From Agarophyton chilense (lineage: Eukaryota; Rhodophyta; Florideophyceae; Gracilariales; Gracilariaceae), in the NCBI GenBank assembly GCA_030374765.1, contig JARGXX010000006.1:248001-312000 (forward strand): a stretch of 64,000 nucleotides of DNA. Direction: 5' to 3'. The notes below the pieces were generated by a model, which saw only the letters and a program-made list of their open reading frames with translations, did not search any database and was not told where the DNA came from. Below are positions 53,430-62,977 of this stretch, one piece after another; position 1 is the first letter of the stretch, and every line of letters starts with the position of its first letter. Made by a program: the position numbers and the translations under genes.

Positions 53430-55520
53430 CTACCAGCAGTACAGTTTTTCTTAAAATGCTTGTCAGATCCACAAAGCGCATGACCTTTCCATCCCGACCG
53501 ATAGGGTTACGGTGAAAGTATCTGGCACCATCGTGTCGTTCGTAAGGCATGCTGCTAGTTGTCGGGGCACGTCCATAGTGCTAATACAGTGTATCCGACG
53601 TAGACATGTCCTTGGAGGCGTGTTGCTTCTCCTCCTCGTACAACAGTAGACCTTCGCGAAGAGAAGTTACGAAGCTGTTGAAGGTGAAGCCAGCTGTGGT
53701 TATCTGACCAATGGCACAAGATGCACATGGCTGTCCAACTACAGCAGAACGTAAGAAACGAATCTTGTTCGCATCCGATCTGAAGTTGACTGGACATTGC
53801 GGCGTAAGAGAGTTGATGCGATCAACTAATGAAGTAAAGCCGGTGCTCTAATCTGTGATCTCTTTGTCTTTCATGTGCCTGTCGATTTGTGTGTTCTCCA
53901 GCTCACCTTGGACTGTAAGTTGACGAGCATCAGAATCGAACTAGTTTCTCATGAGCGTCTCAAGATTCGTAAAAGCCATCTCATGGGTTGCATTCTGGAA
54001 GAAGAATGTTCGGGCTGCTCCATAAAACACGCTAATACAAAAATTGGTCTTCTGGGGTTCGGATAGTTCGAACAGTCTGCGGCAGATGTTCTAATCACGG
54101 ATACTGTGATCTATCCACTGCGACATATCCCCGGAAAACTTGGAGTCCCGAAAGTACTGTTGAAAGGAAGCAGCTTTCCTAGGGATGTCTACCGTTGGAA
54201 AGGAATATTCAAAAGCACCCCCCGGGATACCTGCCTGAGATGCCCTTGGTCTAGGTGTGATACCTATTTCAGTATGGAAGTCTACAAAGGACACACCTGG
54301 TGACAATTGTCGTAAAATCACCTCTGGGGTGTGCTACTGTCTTGTCTCGAGAGCGTGGTGACGCTCAACCGTAGGGAGCGTGGTGACGCTCAACCTTAGA
54401 AGTTAGACGTAATAAACCTCGATGGTAACAGGGCACCGTGAAAACCCGCAGGGGCAAACGGCGGGGCAACTAGCCCATACCGTGTAGGTGAACGATGGTA
54501 GGCCTCGACGCGCGGGAAAGCCTGTGTGGTAGTTGAAAAACAATGAAACAAAAGGTATAGTCGTGACCAAAGTGGTGCCTGTCTTTATCAGATTAGAATG
54601 GAGGAGGTGCCGTTCCCTATATGCAGTGGACTGCACTCTCCAGATCACCCGGGAGGTGCCAGCAAGGCACGGTCTCTGACCTCGTTTCAGAGACCTGGCT
54701 AGCACTGGCTACAGTGCCAGGTGGCCACTCCACTACTGTACTAAAATAAATATAATTACAATTACTACCAATTACTAACAATTACTCAAACAGAACTTCC
54801 ATGTCAACACTACACGTGGCTGGCAACACCTAGATGGTAGCTCGCCTGGAGCTGCATGGCCGATGATCCCTCACATCCATCACCTACAAGGTCAGTGTAG
54901 TATTTCGATAACCTCAAAGGTCAGCCCTTCTGCCACTATACGACAGTAATATCGAATGTAAGGATCGTTCGTAACGAAGCTGAGCTCCTTCTGTAAATGG
55001 TTCAGACGGAGGCACTTGAGTACTAAGAGATGGAAGTTTTTCATCCGTTTCGAACTTGAAGTCGAAGGTTTTTATCATAGTTAGCGATAACCTGTAAAAA
55101 ATATTCTTGATTTGCCCGGTATACATTGGAGAGCCAAACGTATGCCATAAAAACTTTTTTCTCTCGAATAAGGGTATCGAGAGTTCCCAGGATGCTCTTT
55201 TAACGGCTAAGAACTACAAACGTGAGGATAAAGTTCTTGAATTAGACGATAGGAAACAAAGACTGAGTATTGAGATGAGTATTGCAGACGACTAACGAAT
55301 ATGAAACAGATGTTATCATCCGCACGGGTATTTGCTCCTTTTCACCTTCTTGTCCTGGCGGGTGGTTAATATAAACTTTTTTCGCAGCTCCGATCAAGCT
55401 TTCGGGTAAGGCAGATATAGCGTGGAATACGTTATAGCGTTGGAGAAGCCGGCCGTACTTTATTCGAGCGGCAGATGGAGGGGACCAAGCGATGTCGCCT
55501 ACACTGTATCTCAACAAATC
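53430..55520 (-). pseudogene. Element E gag region, heavily decayed
   Basis: No frame is long. A half-zinc-knuckle, CGSDKHFKKNC, near 53435-53475 and the position between the 5' LTR and protease mark it as gag. Other minus-strand pieces (55517-55242, 55126-54914) may be its N-terminal part. A 20-bp hairpin-containing direct repeat (54351-54370 and 54376-54395) and a 9-bp inverted repeat at 54671-54695 lie inside it and are unexplained. Confidence 0.5.
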
Positions 55521-55525
55521 CGGGT

Positions 55526-55869
55526 GGTCGCTGGATAATTTTCAGGCGCGGCAGGCTGATTGCAGACCAAGCCACAGCGGGGAACGAGCCTGACCTTAAG
55601 ACTGAAAAATGAGAGCGAAGGCGATAGGAGAGACCACGCAGCGACATAGTTAAAAGCGAACACGACCGTGTGGTCTAGAGTTTACTTCTATTCCCTTTAC
55701 TTACGCCTTCCCAGATCGGTGGGGTAACACATTAAATACTACAACTACGAACTGCACACAGCGCACAGTGGAGCTGCGGCGGCGGTAGTGTAAGCAGACC
55801 CACTGGCCGCGATATGACAGGATTACAGTAAGTGTAATCCTACATAGAAGTTACAAATAGAGTATAACA
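55526..55869 (-). repeat. Element E 5' LTR
   Basis: 344 bp, partner of 49109-49452. The outer T of the TG end has mutated (GGTCGCTGG at 55526). The other end, TAACA, adjoins the CAGCC target duplication. Confidence 0.9.
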
Positions 55870-55874
55870 CAGCC
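55870..55874. repeat. Element E target-site duplication, right copy (CAGCC)
   Basis: Exact partner of 49104-49108. Confidence 0.9.
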
Positions 55875-56260
55875 AGCAACCTTGCATTGATTGCATAATC
55901 ACATTGTGAAGCATTGCTTCGCGCAACGGAAAGCGCATTTGCTCCTGAAAGAAGCACACATTGTCCACATGTGCATTCATTCATATCCTCCATTCATGTG
56001 TTCAGCCCTGGAAATGGTATCCTCTTACCGCTCCAGGTATCCTCAGTATGCAGTGAATCAAGAGTCAAGATTGTCGACTGGTGGCGAGGCGCATGTCGTG
56101 CAACAGGCAAGGGACAGTTACGAAGGGTATTTGCTCGATACCGAGGCAGTGGTCGTGCCCATCAACGACCATGACCGGCGACGAGCCAGCGTTTCTCATT
56201 CCGAGTCCCTTAAAGATCCACCATCCTCGTCTTCCCCGAACCAACAACCGTCGTCCAGAA
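55875..56260. other. 5' flank of the DJ-1 gene
   Basis: The first host sequence after the retrotransposon block. It is open in the DJ-1 frame back to 56081, with in-frame ATGs at 56093 and 56171, so part of it could encode an N-terminal extension. Confidence 0.5.
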
Positions 56261-56836
56261 ATGGCTACCACTCCCGCTCGTCGCGTGCTCGTCACGATTG
56301 GTACGGGCTCGGAGGAGATCGAGACGGCCGCCGCAGTCGATACTCTTCGGCGAGCGGGCGCCGATGTGGCCCTCGCGTCTGTCGAATCGTCGCTCACTGT
56401 TCAAATGTCTCGTGGCATGAAATATGAAGCGGATATTCTTATTGAAAATGCATCCCCGCCTTATGATTGCATTGCTTTGCCGGGTGGTATGCCTGGGGCT
56501 GAGCGACTGCGCGATTGTGAGAAACTAACCTCACTGCTTAAAGAAGCTGCCGCTAGTGGAGGCAGGATTGCTGCCGTCTGTGCGTCTCCAGCGGTTGTGC
56601 TGGGGTCTCATGGATTACTTGAGGGGGTTGAAGCTACTTGCTATCCGGCTGCTGGGTTTAGAGAAATGGTAAAAAAGGTTGACAACGGTGATGTCGTCAT
56701 TGGGAAGAATGGTCAGTACATTACCGCCACTGGACCTGGAACTTCTATCAAATGGGCGCTCATGATAGTCGAGGCGTTGTATGACAAGGAGAAAGCAGAC
56801 AAGATTGCCAGCTCTATGTTGGTTACTCGCGATTAA
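56261..56836 (+). CDS. PARK7: DJ-1/PARK7-family protein
   Basis: 191 residues from the ATG at 56261 (AGAAATGG context), close to the 189 of human DJ-1. VLVTIGTGSEEIE is the N-terminal strand with the conserved Glu of the active site (Glu21 here). ALPGGMPGAERLRD is the family GG loop, and IAAVCASPAVVL holds the nucleophile-elbow cysteine, Cys107, equivalent to DJ-1 Cys106. ATGPGTSIKWALMIVEAL is the conserved C-terminal helix. DJ-1 proteins act against oxidative and glyoxal damage; exact activity is debated. In-frame ATGs at 56171 and 56093 would add 30 or 56 residues rich in Ser, Thr, Pro and Arg, possibly an organelle-targeting leader as in plastid DJ-1 proteins. I prefer the family-length start. 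Single exon. Confidence 0.92.
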   Translation: MATTPARRVLVTIGTGSEEIETAAAVDTLRRAGADVALASVESSLTVQMSRGMKYEADILIENASPPYDCIALPGGMPGAERLRDCEKLTSLLKEAAASGGRIAAVCASPAVVLGSHGLLEGVEATCYPAAGFREMVKKVDNGDVVIGKNGQYITATGPGTSIKWALMIVEALYDKEKADKIASSMLVTRD

Positions 56837-57487
56837 CATGCCTTGCTCTCGCGCTCTTAGATCTACAGAGTTCAAAATTTGGTGAGGGCAGTAGGCGATT
56901 GCTGGATTCTGCAAGAACCATATTGTTAAGGGTTACCGACGAAGGTAGATTGCTACCATTGGGTGAAAACTTTTGTGCAACAAAGAAAACTTTGCAAAAG
57001 TTCGCCCATATCAGGCGTGCCCGATATCGTATCTGTGATTTTCGTTTCATGTCTTGGGTAGTGGACGAATCGCTGGTTAACAAGGAACAGCGTCGAACAC
57101 GTGGGCAACGACCAGCCGTGTCTCCGATGTGATCAGGTTGGCAATGTTCGACGGCGTCCTTAGCGCTTGTATCCCATCCCAGCGTTGACCCGCTTCCTCG
57201 CGCGATCGGGGTCTCAGTAGTTCCGATGCTGCACGCTATTACCTTTTGTTGACGGTAAGTACAAAAGCTCGCCTCTGATTTCCCAGTTTCCAGAAGTGCC
57301 GCAATGATGAAACCTCAACCGCTACATGTAGGAATCTCTCGGATCTAATCGTGACGAGAAAAGCTTTTTTTTATCTTCTTTCCCCTGAGCGTTGCACGGA
57401 TCTCCACGCTGCTTTTCGGTTGGATCAACTAACAAACATGAGTGTGTTCTTTTTCCAAGAATTGAGTTACAACACTTTGTTAGCATC
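56837..57487. other. intergenic region between DJ-1 and bL31m
   Basis: 650 bp with no supported gene. It should hold the 3' end of the DJ-1 transcript and the promoter of the bL31m gene. A T-rich run occurs at 57366-57384. Confidence 0.45.
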
Positions 57488-57718
57488 ATGCGACCGGGTA
57501 TTCATCCCATGATGCACCGGGTGCGCGTTGTGCTCACAAACGGTGCGAGCATTCTTACGCTACAGGCATGGCAACGTCCATATCCATCTCTCGAGATCAC
57601 TACAAAGTTCTTGGAGCTCGACTACCTGACTCATGAACGCTTCACCGGCGTCGAGAACAAAAGCAAGAAGAAAGTGGGTCGTCGTGCTGTTTTTGAGAAC
57701 AAGTTTCGCGAATCGTAG
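57488..57718 (+). CDS. bL31 ribosomal protein, mitochondrial type
   Basis: 76 residues from the ATG at 57488. MRPGIHPMMHRVRVVLTNG matches the bL31 start (KxGIHPxYxxVxVxxxNG), and the basic C-terminal KKKVGRRAVFENKF matches its G-R-x-x-x-F-x-x-K-F end. bL31 sits at the central protuberance of bacterial-type large subunits, bridging to the small subunit. The cysteines of zinc-binding bL31 are absent, so it is the zinc-free form. Nuclear-encoded organelle bL31 is usually mitochondrial; a plastid-encoded copy is expected in red algae, hence my mitochondrial assignment (inference). No clear presequence is present, though an upstream exon could supply one. It lies about 500 bp upstream of the polymerase gene on the same strand. 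Confidence 0.82.
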   Translation: MRPGIHPMMHRVRVVLTNGASILTLQAWQRPYPSLEITTKFLELDYLTHERFTGVENKSKKKVGRRAVFENKFRES

Positions 57719-58221
57719 TGGTTTGGAATAGTAGCTCTTCGCTTGTACTATGTAAAATTTTTGATTAAACATTGAATTGCTCTTGTCGCGTTATTTACTA
57801 CTCTTGGAAAAGGTAAACAGGGTCTTGCGTGAGCATCTCGCTTGGCTGAAGAAGTGTATCTTGGACGCTAACTTCTACGCTTCGAGTGGCTAGGAAAAGT
57901 GGCGAGTCGAACGAACCCCGATGAACTAGATCTTGAGGAGAAGAGGTCAACGGTGCACAAGCTCAATGGTGAACACGTGTTCCAGATGGTGGCAACCAGC
58001 TTGCCGCCAAAACTGGGCTGCCGTTTCCGATATAGTTTTGTTCGCGCCAATGCTCAGGCCACCGTTCATCGGTTGGTATCCCCATACTTCCCCGTCTCTT
58101 CAGCAAAGTCGGTGGTGTTTAAACGCTCTCTTCTCACATCCCCTCTCCCTCTTCCATTGTTTAAGTTCTTTGACCGACTGCTCCCCATTGTAGAAAAGGA
58201 GCCCTCATCCTGCCCTTCACC
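57719..58221. other. intergenic region upstream of DNA polymerase alpha
   Basis: 500 bp that should contain the POLA1 promoter. A 115-codon GTG-initiated frame (57899-58246) overlaps the POLA1 start in another frame and resembles nothing; I treat it as chance. The final 80 bp are pyrimidine-rich. Confidence 0.45.
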
Positions 58222-61200
58222 ATGCGCCGTTCCGCCCGCGGTTTGAGCAGTGGCGCGCAGTCCGCCATTGCTGACTTGGCGGCTCGCAAGGCCAGCGGAA
58301 AGTCTCGAACCGCAGACTATGAGGTTCATGAAGAAGCTGATGTTTTTGTAACAGTCGACGAAGTTACATATGCGGCTATATCCGCTCAAAAGAGGAAGGA
58401 GGCTCGCGAATTTATCGCTTCCAACAGTCATAATGACGATGATTATGTTATGGAACAGGAGTTTGAGATGGAGGACGAACTCTCTATTGTCCAATCCGAG
58501 CGAGACCATAAGCGAAAGCGAACCAATGCTCCGCGCGTTCGTCGCCCCAAGGTTGCACCTACCAAACGTGTCCCTACGGCTTTCTTTAACACCCTTCAGA
58601 CCAGTGCTCCACTGAAGGAAGAGCACAACAAGCATTCGGATTCGCGTGTTTTAGATACCTCTATGTTGGACGCTGCCTTCGACAGCCATCTCAAATCTGC
58701 TCGCGCCGCAAGAAAGAAAAAACGGGCGTTTAACCAATCCGTGGGTGACCTTCTTTTTGACCCGCCTGCGCCGCGGCTCGACGAGGAGCCCATTGTTGCT
58801 CAGGTCTCCACGTTTGAGCCTGAGAAACCCGCCGAGGATCAGTACGATGCGCCCCCGCCCGTACCAACATCTGTCAAGCCTGAACCCCTTCCGAAAAACG
58901 AAGTTGACTCCGAGCGGCCGCCCAATCTCAACATGGAAGATTCAATCGATGGTGATATGCTCGTTGCCGCGGCGGAAGCTGCTATCAAGAATCATGCCCA
59001 GCACAACGTTAGCAATCAGCGTGTTGCAAACAAAAACCCACCAGTGACTCTGCCGCCACCAATGACTCGTATTCGTAGAATGGGTCCGCCTCCCGTCTCT
59101 GTTGCCCATCCACAGGTAAATCTTCCAATGGCTCGCGATACGGATGGTAGCGTTCTCATGTTCTGGACTGATGCACATGAGATGCGTGTCGGTGGCGGTG
59201 AACACTTGTACCTGTTTGGGAAGGTGCCGCTTGGTTCGATTAATTCGAATCAGTTCGCCAGCGTATGTGTTCAAGTGAAAGGAATGGAGCGCATACTTTA
59301 TGTACTACCGCGTCAAACGAAACGTGCTCCCGATGGACAGAGCTCGGATGAGCCCGTGAAGATCATTCCGGACGTACATACGGAAATCTCCAAGATTCTT
59401 CTTGGCAACAGGCAGAAGAGTACGAAGCTTGGTGCGGCGGCTATTGGGTCGAATTTACCGTCACAGGTTAAGGCAAAAAAGGTGGTACGTTCCTGCCCCT
59501 TCGCTGACACCCACGCTCCTCGAGAGCCAACAGAATACTTGAAAGTGAAGATTCCGTATGAGAACATCAACCGCCTTTCCCCAGATTCCAATGGCGTCAC
59601 TTTTAGCCGCGTATATGGTACGCGCACATCTTCTTCGGAATCCCTGTGCTTGAAACGAAAGCTCCGCGGACCCGGGTGGATCCGATTGAAGAATGCGGCC
59701 CCGTCGCAGGCAAAGGTTTCGCATGCAAAGTTTACTCTAACACTTTCCTGCCCTGATGATTTGCTTGTCCCGGTTGACTTGGCTACGAAGGATGCGCCAC
59801 CCGTGTCTGCGTTATGCGTGAGCACAAAGACGGTACTGAACAACAAGACGGGAGCACATGAAGTCGTCATGATTTCTGGTTTGTTTGTGCGTGAAGTACC
59901 CCTGAATGGACCCCTTCATGATGTTGCCTTAGAACCCGGAGGAACGCATGGCACGAGAGATTTCGTTTTAGTCCGACCTCCTGACGGCATGAGCCTTCCC
60001 TTTGGATTTGCTGACCATGCTAGGTCTGTACTTGCTCGGGGTGGCGGGGTTGAAGTGTTGTCCAGTGAATCTGCTCTTCTCAATAATTTCCTGACTCGTC
60101 TCCTTCGCCTCGACCCAGATGTCATAATTGGCCATAGGGTAATGGGGTTTGGTCTTGATGTTCTGCTTACTCGGATGAACGCCAAGCATTGTCGTGAATG
60201 GAGTCGCCTCGGTCGCCTTGTGCAGAGGCGAAATCTATCCAGCGTTATTAGGCCCAATAACGAAGTCTCATCGTGGTTCAAGGGAGATGTTGTAGCGGGG
60301 CGCCTCATTGTAGACACGCACATGCACGCGAATGACTTGCTTCCGAAAGAGAAAGATTACTCTTTGGCTGCGCTGTCTCAAACTGTCCTGAGAAGTTCAA
60401 GCCCTGGTCCATCAAACCGCGTACTTCGCGGCAGTATCGATGTTTCTCTGATTTCGAAAGCGTTTGAGAAAACCGGGTCTTTAATTCAGTTAGTCTCAGA
60501 ATGCGTCTTGGAGGCAAGAACGGCTGGTCGCCTTGCAGCATATCTAAGCGTGTTGCCTTTAACCAAACAATTGACGTGCATTAGCGGGAATCTTTGGTCA
60601 CATTCCCTACGAGGGTCCAGGGCTGAGCGCATCGAGTTTCTTCTGTGTCATGAGTTTAAGCTCATTGGATCAAAGGTTGGTGGCAACGTCGCAGCTGGTG
60701 GCGATGTGCGAGCAAAGTTACTTATTCCCGATAAGTTGAATCGGGGTGAACGTGAGAGAGTGCTCCAGCTTTACGAAACAGAACAAGCACTTCAACGAAA
60801 GAAGGTGGGAGAAATCGCCCCTAATGATCATGGATTTGGAGGTCCCGTAGGAGATGAGAATAACGCAGGCAGTTCACCACCCCCCAAACCTGCTGCCTAC
60901 GGCCGTCAACAGGCTAGAAAAGGCAAGAGCTCCCGAAAAAAGCCACAGTACTCAGGGGGTCTCGTATTAGAACCGGTGAGGGGTCTCTACGACCGATACG
61001 TGCTCCAACTCGATTTCAACTCACTGTATCCCTCAATCATCCAGGAGTTTAATATTTGCTTTACAACTTTGCATCTCGATGAAGTGCGGGATCAAGATGA
61101 AACGAACAGAATCGTCAACGCAATGGGGTCCCAAGGCAATGAACCTCACGGTGCATCCACTGCATTGCGGAGTATTCTCCCAGTGCCCAATCGTAGCATT

Positions 61201-62856
61201 CCAGAGGGGGTGCTCCCAAGGGTTCTTCGAAGATTAGTGGAACAGCGAAAACAGGTGAAAAAGCTTCTGAAGGAGGAACGCCAACGGGCTGGAAAAGAGA
61301 CCCTGCGGGCCCAGCAGCTGGATATTCGACAACTTGCGATCAAGTTGACAGCCAATTCATTGTATGGATGCCTGGGTTTCGAAGGTGGTCGTTTCTACGC
61401 TCGTCCTTTGGCTGAGATGGTCACTTCTCAAGGACGCCATACGCTCCAAACAACCGTAGACCTCGCCCGCGATACATTCAACGTGAAGGTTATTTATGGT
61501 GATACCGACTCATTGTTCGTTTACACAGGCATGGATGATATCGACGAAGTTCGGAAACTCGGCACTGAGCTCAAGAGGGATGTAAACAAGAAGTATAGAA
61601 CTCTAGAAATTGAAATTGATGCCATTTACAGAAAAATGTTGCTGCTCAGGAAGAAGAAGTACGCTGCTTTGAAAGTCATCGATCCGTGCAATCCTGAGAA
61701 AACTGTCCGCGAGGTGAAAGGAATCGATCTCGTGAGGCATGACTGGTGCGACTTATCGCACGATGCTTCAGATCACTTCCTCGACCAGGTTTTCCACAAT
61801 CAGAGTGCTAATATCGATGATGCGGTCGGCAACATTCTTTCCTATCTTAGCGACCTTTCGTCTCGCGTGAAGAACAACGAAGTGTCGCTCTCGAAGTACG
61901 TCATTACCAGAGCCCTGAACAAGCGCCCGCAAGACTATCCTGAAGGGCACAGTACGCCACATGTGGCAGTTGCTACTCGACTTATCAAGAAAGAGAAACG
62001 GGTGATTCGCCCTGGAGAGTACATCAAATACGTGATCTGCACATCCGGAGATGGATCTATATCTGCCTCTGGTGTTGCCTCACGGGCGTATCATCCAGAT
62101 GAAGTGAAAGCCTCAGAGGGGAAACTGATGATTGATGTGAAGTATTACCTGGAAAGTCAGGTGCTGCCCCCCATACTCAGGTTGTGTGATCCAATTGAGG
62201 GCATCGAGGCAAGTCGAGTAGCTGTATCTTTAGGGTTGGATGGTCGGCGATTTGAGAGAAAGGAGGATGAAGCTGATGGACACAACGATTACCCTCCTAT
62301 CGGGGTAAATGGCGCAGCTGAGAAATTCCGCAACGTGGAGGCTGTTACCATTCAATGCGCATCATGTGAAACACAGACGGAATTTGTCGGGGTGCAGTTC
62401 AAGAGTTCTGGCGAAGTGAAGAGTTGCGGCCTGCAATGCGCCAAATGCATGAAACGATTCCCGGTGTATCAGCTGCATAACGTGATTACGCTGAAATCAC
62501 GGGAATGGATCCGCAAGTACTACACGTGCGAGATGGTTGTTTCTGAGGATGGGTCGCGAAAGAAACTGACGAGAAACGTCGGTCTGGGGCCCAATGGACA
62601 GGTTGCGAGGAGGAAATTCAACGAGTGGTGGTTGTACAACCAACTGCGGTATCTTAACTACATTTTGGATGTGCGGCAACGGTGGCAAGAAGCTTGCGGG
62701 GAGAAAAAAGGCAGCTTTTCTCTGTCCGCAGCCGATGTGGAAACGTACGAAGGGCTGCTGCGGAGGGCCAATGCGATATTCGATGCGAATGCTTACCGAT
62801 TCATCGACCTTGCACAATTTCTCATGCCGTTGGGTATATCTTCGTTGAAAGTATAG
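58222..62856 (+). CDS. POLA1: DNA polymerase alpha catalytic subunit
   Basis: 1544 residues in one exon (human ~1460); ATG at 58222 in CACCATG. It is the B-family polymerase that extends primase RNA primers to start replication, in a four-subunit complex with POLA2 and PRIM1/2. Residues 1-350 are acidic and low-complexity, as in other N-termini. An exonuclease-like domain without its catalytic carboxylates follows. Polymerase motifs: A, DFNSLYPSIIQEFNICFTT (Asp931); B, KLTANSLYGCLGF (Lys1041); C, YGDTDS (Asp1094, Asp1096); and RKKKYAAL. The EFNICFTT ending of motif A is alpha-specific. The C-terminal first zinc site is kept (C1379xxC1382...C1406xxC1409). The second site keeps only one Cys (1436), which is unusual. 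The last ~50 residues (WWLYNQLRYLNYILDV) match the family end. Confidence 0.95.
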   Translation: MRRSARGLSSGAQSAIADLAARKASGKSRTADYEVHEEADVFVTVDEVTYAAISAQKRKEAREFIASNSHNDDDYVMEQEFEMEDELSIVQSERDHKRKRTNAPRVRRPKVAPTKRVPTAFFNTLQTSAPLKEEHNKHSDSRVLDTSMLDAAFDSHLKSARAARKKKRAFNQSVGDLLFDPPAPRLDEEPIVAQVSTFEPEKPAEDQYDAPPPVPTSVKPEPLPKNEVDSERPPNLNMEDSIDGDMLVAAAEAAIKNHAQHNVSNQRVANKNPPVTLPPPMTRIRRMGPPPVSVAHPQVNLPMARDTDGSVLMFWTDAHEMRVGGGEHLYLFGKVPLGSINSNQFASVCVQVKGMERILYVLPRQTKRAPDGQSSDEPVKIIPDVHTEISKILLGNRQKSTKLGAAAIGSNLPSQVKAKKVVRSCPFADTHAPREPTEYLKVKIPYENINRLSPDSNGVTFSRVYGTRTSSSESLCLKRKLRGPGWIRLKNAAPSQAKVSHAKFTLTLSCPDDLLVPVDLATKDAPPVSALCVSTKTVLNNKTGAHEVVMISGLFVREVPLNGPLHDVALEPGGTHGTRDFVLVRPPDGMSLPFGFADHARSVLARGGGVEVLSSESALLNNFLTRLLRLDPDVIIGHRVMGFGLDVLLTRMNAKHCREWSRLGRLVQRRNLSSVIRPNNEVSSWFKGDVVAGRLIVDTHMHANDLLPKEKDYSLAALSQTVLRSSSPGPSNRVLRGSIDVSLISKAFEKTGSLIQLVSECVLEARTAGRLAAYLSVLPLTKQLTCISGNLWSHSLRGSRAERIEFLLCHEFKLIGSKVGGNVAAGGDVRAKLLIPDKLNRGERERVLQLYETEQALQRKKVGEIAPNDHGFGGPVGDENNAGSSPPPKPAAYGRQQARKGKSSRKKPQYSGGLVLEPVRGLYDRYVLQLDFNSLYPSIIQEFNICFTTLHLDEVRDQDETNRIVNAMGSQGNEPHGASTALRSILPVPNRSIPEGVLPRVLRRLVEQRKQVKKLLKEERQRAGKETLRAQQLDIRQLAIKLTANSLYGCLGFEGGRFYARPLAEMVTSQGRHTLQTTVDLARDTFNVKVIYGDTDSLFVYTGMDDIDEVRKLGTELKRDVNKKYRTLEIEIDAIYRKMLLLRKKKYAALKVIDPCNPEKTVREVKGIDLVRHDWCDLSHDASDHFLDQVFHNQSANIDDAVGNILSYLSDLSSRVKNNEVSLSKYVITRALNKRPQDYPEGHSTPHVAVATRLIKKEKRVIRPGEYIKYVICTSGDGSISASGVASRAYHPDEVKASEGKLMIDVKYYLESQVLPPILRLCDPIEGIEASRVAVSLGLDGRRFERKEDEADGHNDYPPIGVNGAAEKFRNVEAVTIQCASCETQTEFVGVQFKSSGEVKSCGLQCAKCMKRFPVYQLHNVITLKSREWIRKYYTCEMVVSEDGSRKKLTRNVGLGPNGQVARRKFNEWWLYNQLRYLNYILDVRQRWQEACGEKKGSFSLSAADVETYEGLLRRANAIFDANAYRFIDLAQFLMPLGISSLKV

Positions 62857-62977
62857 TACTGTAGGACTAGAGCTGGGGCTGTTGCTTTAAAAAGGAGATT
62901 ACATGTCGGATAACGCTTGAAACTGTCTGTTGGTGTGTTGACGAAAAAAAGGAAGAAGGGAAAAAGGGGGATGCGAT
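62857..62977. other. short convergent intergenic region
   Basis: 121 bp between the stop codons of POLA1 (+) and the OTU gene (-), so the two 3' UTRs must be short or overlap. A purine-rich tract lies at 62944-62970. Confidence 0.6.

Larger units (their letters stand above)
49109..55869 (-). mobile_element. Element E: Ty1/copia LTR retrotransposon, full length but decayed
   Basis: 6761 bp between perfect CAGCC duplications, with 344-bp LTRs. Minus-strand order is gag, protease, integrase, reverse transcriptase, RNase H, the copia order (integrase before reverse transcriptase). All coding parts carry stops and frameshifts. The two LTRs differ at roughly one site in nine by eye, so the insertion is old, yet the target duplication is intact. 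The Pol sequence has the character of copia elements known from red algae, by memory only. Confidence 0.92.

Noticed and set aside
55891..56427. A 178-codon plus-strand frame overlapping DJ-1
   Set aside because: It overlaps the clear DJ-1 frame and has low-complexity, arginine- and serine-rich sequence; at most an upstream frame in the leader.
57899..58246. A 115-codon plus-strand frame before POLA1
   Set aside because: It starts with GTG, overlaps the POLA1 start in another frame and resembles no protein.
59313..59870. A 185-codon minus-strand frame
   Set aside because: It lies wholly within DNA polymerase alpha coding sequence and is a reverse-strand shadow; the plus-strand product matches the family throughout.
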